NCBI GenBank assembly: GCA_036346255.1
Contig: CM070640.1
Coordinates: 37,691,238 to 37,755,237, forward strand
DNA length: 64,000 nt
Direction: 5' to 3'
Source of the DNA: Ampelocalamus luodianensis
Lineage: Eukaryota > Streptophyta > Magnoliopsida > Poales > Poaceae
Notes under the pieces: generated by a model
Seen by the model: the letters and a program-made list of their open reading frames with translations, nothing else
What the model was told of the DNA's origin: nothing
Databases searched by the model: none
Shown: one piece after another, positions 33,434 through 42,887 of the stretch
Position numbering within the stretch: position 1 is the first letter of the stretch
Layout: the number at the start of each line of letters is the position of its first letter
Made by a program: the position numbers and the translations under genes

Positions 33434-34804
33434 TTGCCTGGAATGCCTCCCGTTCGAGACCTGGAGTTCGTGATAGAGTTGCTCCCCGGTACCGCCCCAA
33501 TTTCTAAGGCACCGTATCGAATGCCTCCTAATGAGTTGGAGGAGCTGAAGAAGCAACTAGGTGAGCTGCAAGAGAAGGGTTTCATTCGTCCTAGATCATC
33601 TCCTTGGGGCTGTCCAGTTATTTTTGTGAAAAAGAAGGACAAGACCCTGCGTATGTGTGTTGATTACCGTCCGCTTAATGAGGTGACGGTGAAGAACAAG
33701 TATCCTTTGCCTCGTATTGATGATCTCTTTGATCAGTTGGCTGGAGCCCAAGTGTTCTCTAAGATTGATTTGAGATTGGGCTATCATCAGGTCCGAATCA
33801 AGGCTGAGGATATTCCGAAGACGGCTTTCACTACTTGTTATGGTCTTTACGAGTACACTGTCATGTCTTTTGGCTTAACCAATGCTCCTGCTCTATTCAT
33901 GAACCTTATGAACTCCATATTCATGGAGTATTTGGATAGGTTTGTGGTGGTATTCATCGATGATATCCTCATCTACTCCAAGAATGAAGAAGAGCATGCT
34001 GAACATCTCAGGCTTGTGTTGGGCAAGCTGCACGAGCACCAGCTGTATGCAAAATTCAGCAAGTGTGAGTTCTGGTTGAAGGAAGTGGCATTCTTGGGCC
34101 ATGTGCTTTCAGTAGGAGGTGTGGCTGTGGATCCTAGCAAGGTCAGTGATGTGCTATCTTGGGGTCACCAAGTCACCACCGATGTGCGGAGTTTTCTTGG
34201 TTTGGCCGGCTACTATCGCCGCTTTATCGAGAATTTCTCCAAGATTGCGAAGCCTATGACTGAATTGCTCAAGAAGGACAAGAAGTTTGAGTGGTCCACT
34301 GCTTGTGATGTGAGTTTTCAGGAACTCAAGAAGCAGTTGACCTCAGCACCAGTGCTTGTTCTCCCTGATATTCATAAGAGTTTTGATATCTTTTGTGATG
34401 CTTCTCGTCAGGGTCTTGGTTGTGTTCTTATGCAGGAAGGCAAGGTTGTGGCCTATGCATCAAGGCAGTTGAGGCCTCATGAACTCAACTATCCTACTCA
34501 TGACTTGGAGTTAGCTGCTGTGGTTCATGCATTCAAAATTTGGCGGCATTATCTGATTGGTAACCGTTGTGAGGTGTATTCTGACCACAAGAGCTTGAAG
34601 TACTTGTTCACCCAGCCAGATCTGAACCTCAGGCAAAGAAGATGGTTGGAATTGATCAAGGACTATGACATGGGTATTCAAGATCATCCGGCAAGGCCAA
34701 TGTCGCTATGGATGCACTCATCGAAAGGTGTATTGCAACATGTTGATGCTCCAAGAGCAGAGCCTACCCTTGTCGCGAATTTCAGCGCCTCAATTTGGGT
34801 TTGA
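33434..34804 (+). CDS. Chromovirus pol: reverse transcriptase and RNase H, open frame
   Basis: A 456-codon uninterrupted frame. Residues about 75-255 are reverse transcriptase with V-D-Y-R-P-L-N, the fingers motif K-Y-P-L-P-R-I, S-F-G-L-T-N-A-P and the catalytic F-I-D-D. Residues about 290-400 are the RNase H domain (F-D-I-F-C-D-A-S, then Y-P-T-H-D-L-E-L and Y-S-D-H-K-S-L-K-Y). The last 40 or so residues are out of frame with the family because of an indel near 34690. The frame starts inside the polyprotein, so the Met is not a true start. The enzyme would copy element RNA inside a virus-like particle, but upstream and downstream breaks make this copy inactive. Confidence 0.85.
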   Translation: MPGMPPVRDLEFVIELLPGTAPISKAPYRMPPNELEELKKQLGELQEKGFIRPRSSPWGCPVIFVKKKDKTLRMCVDYRPLNEVTVKNKYPLPRIDDLFDQLAGAQVFSKIDLRLGYHQVRIKAEDIPKTAFTTCYGLYEYTVMSFGLTNAPALFMNLMNSIFMEYLDRFVVVFIDDILIYSKNEEEHAEHLRLVLGKLHEHQLYAKFSKCEFWLKEVAFLGHVLSVGGVAVDPSKVSDVLSWGHQVTTDVRSFLGLAGYYRRFIENFSKIAKPMTELLKKDKKFEWSTACDVSFQELKKQLTSAPVLVLPDIHKSFDIFCDASRQGLGCVLMQEGKVVAYASRQLRPHELNYPTHDLELAAVVHAFKIWRHYLIGNRCEVYSDHKSLKYLFTQPDLNLRQRRWLELIKDYDMGIQDHPARPMSLWMHSSKGVLQHVDAPRAEPTLVANFSASIWV

Positions 34805-34929
34805 TCGAGCACGGTTCTCTTGCTACCTTGGTTGTGCAACCAACCTTGGTGGACTAAATCAAGGTCGCCAGCAGCGTGATGTTGGTGTGAGCCAAATCGC
34901 GTAACATCAAGGATGGGGTAGCCAAGTGC

Positions 34930-35760
34930 TTTTCGAGAGGATGAGCACGAGTTGTATGGTTTGGGCAACGCCTTGCGTTCCAAGGTCATGGAATTGCGGG
35001 ATTTGATTCTCCGCGAAGCCCATGACTCTCTTTTGTCTATTCATCCCGGGGCTACCAAGATGTATCAGGACCTTCGTCAGAGATTCTGGTGGACCCGAAT
35101 GAAGCACGAGATTGCCAAGTTCGTTGCCGAGTGCGACGTGTGCTGTCGTGTAAAGGCCGAGCATCAGCGTCCAGCAGGTCTTCTTCACCTTTGCCGGTTC
35201 CGAATGGAAGTGGATTCCGCTGGCATGGACTTCATCACCGGGTTGCCCTGCATTTTTCCGGGAAGGATGTCATCCGGTTGTCATTGATCGGTTGACAAAG
35301 GTAGCGCATTTCTGCGGTGCGTACCAACTTCGTGTCGCATTGGCGGATCTCTATGTATCCCGCATTGTGTGCTCGCATGGTGTGCCACTTAACGATTGTG
35401 TCGATCGTGGTTCTCTTTACCTCTCGATTTTGGCATCAGTTGCAAGAGGCCATGGGGACACGTCTTTCTTTTAGTTCGGCCTTTCATCCCCAGACGGATG
35501 GTCGGACGGAGAGAGTCAACCAAGTGTTGGAAGATATGCTCCGTGCTTGTGTCCTTTCCTATGGGAAGAAGTGGGAGAAGTGCCTACCATTTGCCGAGTT
35601 CTCCTACAACAACAAACTTTCGAGCCGCCTTGGCATGGCACCGCTTGAGGCCTTATATGGGAGGAGATGCAGAACCCCATTGAACTGGTCGAGATCGCGA
35701 GAGGCGCTTCTTGCCGAGTTGATTAATGAGGCCGAAAGTCGTCCAGCTTGATTCGCGAGC
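34930..35760 (+). pseudogene. Chromovirus integrase, frameshifted
   Basis: 34952-35220 keeps the HHCC zinc-binding region (H-P-G-A-T-K-M-Y, F-W-W, then C-D-V-C) and reaches M-D-F-I-T-G-L-P. 35220-35460 is disrupted. 35460-35751 keeps the last part of the core (F-H-P-Q-T-D-G-R-T-E-R-V-N-Q with the catalytic Glu). At least three frame changes are needed to read through. Confidence 0.8.
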
Positions 35761-35977
35761 ATTTGCGCGTGGCCCAGTCCAGCGTAAGAGCTATGCGGAT
35801 CGCCGTCGCCGTGAGTTGAGCTTTGAGCCCAATGACTTTGTGCATCTCAAAGTCTCACCATTGAAGGGTCATCGCTTTTGGCATCAAGGGCGTTGGCTCC
35901 GCGCTATGTTGGGCCTTATCGCATCGCCGAGAGTTGGGGCCGTGGCATACGATTGAGCCGCCACTACACTTGAGGGT

Positions 35978-36238
35978 GTGCATGATGTGTTCCATGTGTC
36001 ACACCAAGAAGTGCCTCCGTGTCCCGACCGAGAAACTCCATTGGAGGTTCTCGATGTGCAAGGAGATTTGACCTACCGCGAGCATCCTGTTCGTATTCTC
36101 GAGGAATCTGAACGGAGAACAAGGAACCGTGTCATCAAGTTCCTTAAGCTTCAGTGGTCAAACCATTCTGAAGATGAGGCAACTTGGGAGCGAGAAGATC
36201 GCCTTCGTGCAGATTATCCATCTTTCTTCTCCGAGTGA
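35978..36238 (+). pseudogene. Chromovirus integrase C-terminus with chromodomain
   Basis: H-D-V-F-H-V-S-H is the common integrase-tail motif. Residues about 32-80 form a chromodomain (P-V-R-I-L, then K-L-Q-W-S-N-H and E-A-T-W-E-R-E). The frame ends at TGA 36236-36238, directly before the polypurine tract. Chromodomains are thought to guide insertion to marked chromatin. Confidence 0.85.
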
Positions 36239-36264
36239 ACGGAATCTCGGGTCGAGATTCTTGT

Positions 36265-36278
36265 AAGGGGGGGAGAGT
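36265..36278 (+). promoter_or_regulatory. Polypurine tract
   Basis: AAGGGGGGGAGAGT lies directly before the second LTR, at the site where plus-strand priming occurs in LTR elements. Confidence 0.85.
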
Positions 36279-37246
36279 TGTAACATCCCAATTTTGGACT
36301 TGTGTTTAAAATGTAAGAAAATGAGTAGAAATTAAAACTTTTTCTCACATCATGTATTTCCTATTTGTATTGAACAATTATTGTACAAGAAGTTATGGAA
36401 ATACAAAGTCACAAGTCTTTTCATCCAAATCTTGAGCTTTCAAAAACAATCTTGTTAGACCTCTTGATCATCTCCTGGAAATATTTTTTTTCCTGAGTTC
36501 TTGGGATGGTATGTGACCCCTCTGAAAAAAATTCACAATTTTTAGAAATTGTTTGAATATTTTTGGAGGTCAGTCAAACCTATTCAAATTCTGGTCAAAC
36601 TGTGGGCCAGCACCTTGTGGAATTTTTGGAGGAACAAGTATAGCACAAAAACCTCTGGAAAATTTACACAAAGTCAATAACTCAGCTAGCAAGCTCCTGT
36701 AAAAATTTCATAATTTTTGGAGTAGATTTGCTACCTCAAATAAATCCCCAAACTTCAGGTTAGTTTAAAACTCAAAATTCTGGTCTGAGTCTGACTCGGA
36801 CTCGAGTCAGACCCAGCCATTGGACTCGGTTGGGCCAGCCGCCCAGACCTCCTCGGGCTCACTTCCCTTGGGCCGTTGGATCTTCATCCAGGCCCTGCAC
36901 TCCTCTCGATCTCGGCGCCTCGGGTGGTCCACCATCGGATCTCCATCCTGCAGTCAAGACCTCCCCTAGACCTCCCCGTGCGCTTGGACCTCCCCGTGCG
37001 CTCGGACCTCCTCTGCCTCGGGTGATCTGGGACGTCCAGGACCACCCCGATTGCATCAGGGACGTCCAGGACCTCCCTCAGCCCTGTTTCTCTTCCTCAC
37101 GACCTCCCCGAGTCAAGTCATCATGGTTTTTCCTGCACCTGTGCGTGTGTCAGTGTCAGAGCAGTTGGGAGCAGTGGCCTGTCACCTTGTTGGTCCTTCC
37201 CAACGCCTCTTTCTACCATGCATTAATTGTGTCAGAGCCTAGCCCT
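36279..37246 (+). repeat. Second LTR, truncated by an internal deletion
   Basis: Matches 25791-26755 almost base for base, with scattered substitutions and a small insertion near 36758. At the hexamer AGCCCT (37241-37246) it leaves LTR sequence and continues with sequence matching 31821 onward, the leader before gag. The missing stretch corresponds to about 5.07 kb (26750 to 31821). AGCCCT is present at both ends of the missing stretch. Confidence 0.85.
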
Positions 37247-37313
37247 TTTAATTGAGTTTGGATTTCAGTGCTTTGGGTCTCGAGTTGTAGCTAACTTGTC
37301 TTAGTGAAACAGG

Positions 37314-37675
37314 ATGGCAGGAGGAACTCGTAGTGGTCGGAACCAGCCAGGTAGTCCCGATGAGGAGCTTCCCCCTCCTCCGACCATGGCTGAGGTCCTT
37401 ATGCAGATCAAACGCAACCGTTCGGAGGACCGCAGAGTGTTGGAGGTCATCGCGAGGAACACCTCCACCCCTCGCGCCCCGGATCCGGGAGGTGGTGGAC
37501 ATCAGCGCATGGGGTCGGCGGAGTTTCTCCGCATCACCTCCTACCTTCTCCAGTCCGAAAATCTCGACGCAGATGACCGGCCGCGCGGTTGAGCGAAGCT
37601 CGACGTTGCTCGCCGAGAGCGAGCGGGCACTTTTCGCATCCCATCAGTTGGAGCATGTCGACAGCATAGTGCGTT
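37314..37675 (+). pseudogene. Second gag copy, truncated and eroded
   Basis: Starts like the gag at 31894 and stays nearly identical for about 50 codons. It then diverges through many small deletions and a stop at 37590-37592. Similarity to the first gag ends close to 37670, beside the Mutator-like transposase. Confidence 0.8.
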
Positions 37676-37677
37676 AG

Positions 37678-39750
37678 ATGGAGATCGATGACTTGACAGC
37701 CCGGGCGAAGGAGGAAGCTTTAGAAGAGGATGGTGATGACTCTTCTGAGGAGGACGAAAGTCACATCCCGCAGGAGTGGAATCGTTCAGGGTCTTGCTGT
37801 GCACAACGAGCACGGATCACTGTGGGAGTACCATGGTACAGAAGTTTGGCTTCATGCAATATTTGCTCACAAGGGATCACTGCAGAATGACATTAAGTTG
37901 TGGGCCTTGTCCATGCAGTGGACGTTTCGGATCCTCAAATCCAGCCAAGAGCAGTACACCGTGGTCTACGAGCAGGCTGGGTGTCCTTAGCGTGTGCACG
38001 CATGTAGACCCAAGTACGAGACTCATTGGATTGTCTCCAAGGTGGAGGCGCACTCCTCCTTGCTCAGTAGTATTTTGCCGAGGCATCGTAACATAACGTC
38101 TACCTTCATGGTCAATATGATGTACGGAGAGATAGTGAAGAAGACGAACCTGGAGGCCAAGCACATCATGGTGGCTATCGAGCAAAAATTCAAGTACAAT
38201 ATTGGCTATGCAAAGGCATGGTATGCTCAGCAGAAGGCTTTGGAAAGGGGGTTTGGTTCTTTTGAGGCGGCTTACGATAACCTTCCTCGTATGCTCCAGG
38301 TGCTGCAGGATAGGAACCTGGGCACATACATTGCTGTGAAGGACAAGCTATCCAGAAGACCACCGCTAGTTTTCATGGTATTACAGAGGGCCTTCTTAGC
38401 CTTCGGTCCCTACATCGATGCATTCAGACACATGTTGCCTATGATCTCAGTAGACATGACGTTTCTAACTGGGAAATACAAGGGCATGATCCTGACAATA
38501 ATTAGCGTTGATGACAACAACCAGATTCTGCCCGTAGCCATCGCTTTCGTCGAAAGTGAGAATTCCGACAGCTGGTTGTGGTTCCTTCAACATCTGAAGG
38601 AGGGAGTAGTTGGGGCACGTTCGGATGTCTGCATAATCCATGATCATCACCCCGGGATGATGAGGGCTATCCAAAAACTTCAGCAAGACCCTGATGAGCC
38701 GTTCCCTTGGCCAGATATGAGGAACAAATGGTGCATTCGCCATCTAGGGGCCAACTTCTTCAAGCAGTTCAAACAACAACCGTTGATGAAGCTGTTCAAG
38801 AGGATTGCTATGCAGAACCAGCAGCGTAAATTTGATGCGTTATGGGAGATATTAGAGAAGCACACCAGGAAGCATGTCGTCGAGAGGAACAAGCGTCCGC
38901 TCATTCCTGGGGCAGTGCAACCCGAACGCCTCACACCACTGCGGGAGCTTGACCCTCCCCATTCGACGCAGAGGACCTCGAGGGACATCGAGTTCTTCTC
39001 TCATTGGATTGAGGTCGAGCCATATGAGAAGTAGTCATTGCTACAGGACACGGACGGTGCAAGGTACGGTATAATAACCACTAACCTTGCCGAGGTGTAC
39101 AACTAGGTTATTAGGGGCCTACGTTCTCAGCCCCTTGTCACCATCGTGGAAGGCGTTCTGCACGGTACAATCGGATATTTCGGAGAAAGGTATGCAAATG
39201 CGGCACTTCATGCAGCCAACCCACATACACCGCACTGCTTAAATATTACAGCGTACATCAAGGCCAAGACCGAGAAGGGTCAGTCGCACACGGTCTTCGT
39301 GATGGGAAATACGGAGCATCATTTCGACGTGCTCCTTCGGGACAGAGCCGGATTAGGGCTTGTTATCGACAAGCTATGCCTTGGAAATCATGTGAATAAA
39401 CCTAGCTACGCATGCAACAAGCCAAAGCTCCTTCACAAGCCATGCTCTCATGCCCTCACTGCGTGTGGGATCTTCCATATGGACCCATCGAACTTCATAT
39501 CAGAGTACTTCATGAAAGAGAGGGTGCAGCAGGTGTGGTGCAGCGAACTAAGAGGCTTTAGGGTTGTGGGCAACTTCGCCATGTTGGATATTACACAGAG
39601 GACTTGAATTTTGGATCTTGACCTGCTGAAGGGTGGGAAGAGCCATCATCAGAATCGTCGCATTAGGAACGATATGGACGAAGGGGGAGCTGTAGCGGCG
39701 GGTAGACGTTGCGGCCGTTGCCGCTAGGAAGGCCACACTGCGAGAACTTA
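37678..39750 (+). pseudogene. MuDR-type (Mutator-like) transposase, broken
   Basis: Conserved blocks in order: acidic linker (D-S-S-E-E-D-E), MuDR N-terminal domain (W-E-Y-H-G-T-E-V to A-G-C-P), catalytic core (V-D-M-T-F-L-T-G-K-Y, then F-V-E-S-E-N-S-D-S-W and I-I-H-D-H-H-P-G-M), a SWIM-type zinc finger (A-C...P-C-S-H-A near 39415-39460) and a C-terminal CCHC knuckle near 39700. After a frameshift near 37780 the same frame runs to the end but carries stops at 37988, 39032, 39104, 39605 and 39725. At least three of these stand where the family has Trp. The usual N-terminal part is absent because the chromovirus copy abuts at 37675. It would cut and join transposon ends in the nucleus if intact. 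Confidence 0.9.
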
Positions 39751-39959
39751 CAAGGCGCCTCCCGACACATAGGAACACTGGCGTGAAGTGCAGCACCACT
39801 TCTTGTTGGGTACATAGTAGTACTAAGATTAGAACTACTAGCATGTTGTAACTTGTACTTCAATAAGTACCTTACTTGTTGTAAGTACTGTGGAACTAAT
39901 TGTATCGTAATTGCAAATTTTAACTTCATTTGAAGTGTCAATCTCTCGTCGTAATTGTA

Positions 39960-40100
39960 AGGCATGACGTGACCTCGCTCGGCAGTGCATGACGTGACCT
40001 CGCTCTGCAAAACAGGACGCAACCACTCTCTACAAAGCAGGTCGTGACCACTCTCTGCAAAGCAGGATGTGATCTGATGAGTCAGCTTTACGCAGCGACG
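39960..40100. repeat. Imperfect tandem repeats behind the transposase
   Basis: The unit of about 28-30 bases (GCATGACGTGACCTCGCTC, then GACCACTCTCTGCAAAGCAG variants) occurs four to five times with substitutions. Confidence 0.65.
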
Positions 40101-40259
40101 TGACCCAACGAGTCTTCTCAGGGCTGCTGCCTCATGGACGCAAATTTCCTTCAACCGAATTACAATTTAGCCGTGTACGCAGCGCCGGCTTGGCATATAA
40201 GTACTACCCCTTCCACGTCGGGTTCTCCTGCATCCAGACTTTAACATAATCTCACTTAG

Positions 40260-40950
40260 ATGGACAAGCACTAGGAGGAGATCCGTGAAACGCAAAGAGA
40301 GTATGCGACTCAGGAGGAACAAAGGGAACGTGCCAGGAGACCACCTTCCCGCAATGATGCCGCCCCCATAGCAGCAATCCCTACCACAACATCCCAACCG
40401 AGCATTCGCCGCAAGACCCGCCCGAGGGGGAGGCGCCACCCCTCTATTAGTGTAGGGATAGATGCAAGTTCTTCAAGTCCAAGCATCGGCTAAGCCTAGA
40501 CATGTGTTACTGGGATTACACAAACTACTCCTGCGACTATTCAGACCACCGTTGGGACACGAGTCGCTATCGGTAGCCAGTAAGAATAGGTTACAGTATG
40601 TTCCTCTGTCATTTTTCTTTTAAAGTACGCACTAACAATCTCTCCCGTCTACCTATAGTTCCCAGATCCACTATGCGACTACCGTAAGTGGATCGATCTA
40701 GAGATCCACCCACACGACCAGTGAAATCTCGACTACGAGGAGTGGGATGCCTAGGGACCGCGAGAGGAGGGAGGAGGAGCGCCACACCGAAGGGCACAAC
40801 GAGCGTATCCGGCGGGAGACGCGTGCTCATCTCGAGGCGTACAGGCGGAAGGAGCGCGAGGCTCGTGAGAGAAAAAGAGGGAAATGACGGTCGAGGCCAA
40901 GGCGGCCGGCGAGGAGTACAACACCGAGCTCGCAAGGAAAGAAAAATGAC
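40260..40950 (+). pseudogene. Accessory ORF of the Mutator-like element, broken
   Basis: From the ATG at 40260 the frame has a stop at the fifth codon and then a Glu/Arg/Gln-rich helical stretch, a Pro/Arg/Ser-rich stretch and a stop near 40490. After a probable intron, 40660-40950 reads P-D-P-L-C-D-Y-R-K-W-I-D and then a highly charged Arg/Glu coiled coil. C-x-Y-x-K-W-x-D resembles the GRF-type zinc finger ORFs that accompany plant transposons, but the first cysteines are not clear. Frameshifts are present. Confidence 0.45.
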
Positions 40951-40989
40951 CTCGGTCCACGCACTAGTCCGACCCTTTTCGTCCATATG

Positions 40990-41640
40990 TCCTATGTATT
41001 TCTAATTCTCTAAAGGCATGCGTGTACCGTCCTTGGTTCATTAGCCTGTTTGCCATGTAACCTCTTGTCGAATCAACTGTCATGTTGTTATCGTTGCGTC
41101 ATTTCTCCAAAGTTCTCTACTGTGTATGAATTTTCTAGCGCATCGTAATATCACTTACCTTCGTACTTACAAATCATTGCTACCTCTATCGTTCTCACAA
41201 AATTCTTCAAAAATTTACCGCATTACAACAACATACGACGGTCCAAAAATGTTATTGCGAGTCTAACAAATTTCGTACCCTTAAGATTATACGAAAATCA
41301 CAAACAGACCAACCAACCTTATCACCACTCTTTTATTTCCAAAAAAAGTAACAACCTACGAACATAATTTGCTAAATGTACTACCTACAAAATTTGACAT
41401 TTATTCCCACACAATTATTTCAATCAGATTAATAAAATAGTAATGTTAATACCTTAAATCGCCTAGTGGTTGGACGACTTATGACTAGTAACTCATCTAT
41501 TGGGCGACTGACCAAAGTCGCTCAACCATAGGGTGACTATAATACGTGTCGCTTCTCTGTTGGGCGACTTTGGTCAATCCTAAGTTGCCCAACGGTGCGA
41601 TGACAGATGATTATTTCTGTAAAAAAAATAAAGTGATATT
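40990..41640. other. AT-rich tail of the Mutator-like element and a GGGCGACT repeat cluster
   Basis: 41455-41615 has five copies of a GGGCGACTT / AAGTCGCCC-type motif in both orientations, including TTGGGCGACTTTGGTCA and TGACCAAAGTCGCTCAA as an inverted pair. This may be the right terminal repeat of the element. No left mate is visible, because that side is lost. Confidence 0.4.
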
Positions 41641-42440
41641 ATTTCTATAATTTTGAATAAAAATTGATTATTAAAAAAAAAATCCCAATACACTCCTCCA
41701 TGGATCCGTTGTCACTCTTCTTCGTGTCAAGGCATCTCCAAACGTAGGAGATGTCATTAGAGGCTGTTGCAGAGAGATGATGGAGATGGCCTGGAAGCTT
41801 GAAATAGTTGCATAGTTCGAGGCTCAGATGCAAAAATAGTTTTCCTAGAGTTTTCTCTTTTTTTTTTACAAAAAAGGAATTGCAGCCACAATGTCATTTA
41901 ATTTTCCAAATCTTCAGTTTTTTTGCTGTCAATCTTTAATATCACCGCAAAAACATTTCAAGACCACTCCCAAAATGCAAGGCTGTTAGCTTTATTAGAC
42001 GATGATGAGCCTTTGCTTGTCGGATGTCACCAGTAGTTGTTCTAATATAATTGTTTGCTTAGAAGAGACATGCTTTTCGATTGTGCTTCTAATGTGAGCT
42101 GAAATTCATTTGCCATGATTAATTACTTTAAAACCATGTAATATCACATGGTCAGTCCTTAGAAACTCGCCAAAACACCAAATGCTTCAATGACTTGTCA
42201 TTGCCACAGCCGATTGTATTGTAGCAGCTTGCAATTTTTGGTCGAATAGAAATGGGAAAATTGCAAATTTAACAACTAAAACCCGTGTTATTTACAACAC
42301 ACATTCCTCAAGGAATGTGGAAACAACCAAACAGGGCAGCAACAAAAAAAAACAGCAAGTAATCAAAATTCCAGATCAACTTTTATACAAAATCACACAG
42401 GATTCAGAAGGCACAGCCCCAATGGGCGTTCCAGAAGCCC
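41641..42440. other. Intergenic and probable distal 3' region of the auxilin-like gene
   Basis: A minus-strand open frame at 41645-41833 has coding-like composition but no family I know; it could be a gene relic. The remainder is AT-rich. 3' UTR sequence of the auxilin-like gene probably reaches into 42400-42887. Confidence 0.35.
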
Positions 42441-42887
42441 ACTATAAACAAGATAACTGAACTTACGGCAGTACCCATGGCATCAAACAAGTGACATCCA
42501 TGATCCATGTAACACTGGCCCTCCATGGTAAATAAACCCTGTGCCTAATTCAAAAATCACAACACTGGCTCCACTCCACTCCGCTGCTACACAACCCTGG
42601 GTCAACCGAGCAAAAAGGGCGCTAATATACACCTACAGGATGAGGGCCGCCGCATGTAGCTGTGAATTGTCATTGAATCAACACATACAAAAGGTAAAAA
42701 GAAAATGGGGGGAGTAAAACAAACAACAATAGTGATATCAACAATACAATGATAATTATGGGGGAGCTTTCGCTTGATCACTTCATGGTTTCCCCGATGG
42801 ACAGCTCCAGATCGGCTTTTCTCCTCGAGTGCCTCACGCGGGTGAAGATGGGAGGGCAATATATTCATCCATGCACATGCAGGCTGT

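Larger units (their letters stand above)
25791..37675 (+). mobile_element. Tekay/Del-type Ty3-gypsy chromovirus with a second, deleted copy (LTR-internal-LTR-partial gag)
   Basis: Order on the + strand: LTR (25791-31219), primer site (31224-31236), gag (31894-32650), protease remnant (about 33020-33080), reverse transcriptase and RNase H (33434-34700), integrase (34930-35760), chromodomain (about 36060-36238), polypurine tract (36265-36278), second LTR (from 36279), then a second gag start (37314-37675). A chromodomain behind integrase together with very long LTRs fits the Tekay/Del clade. The coding region is broken by small indels, so the copy is non-autonomous. The 5-bp target duplication cannot be tested because the right end is missing; the left flank is CGAGA (25786-25790). 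Confidence 0.85.

Noticed and set aside
36830..37255. Pro/Ser-rich frame in the second LTR (also 26238-26735 in the first)
   Set aside because: Lies wholly inside the LTR and is produced by the GACCTCC repeats; not a gag or pol domain.
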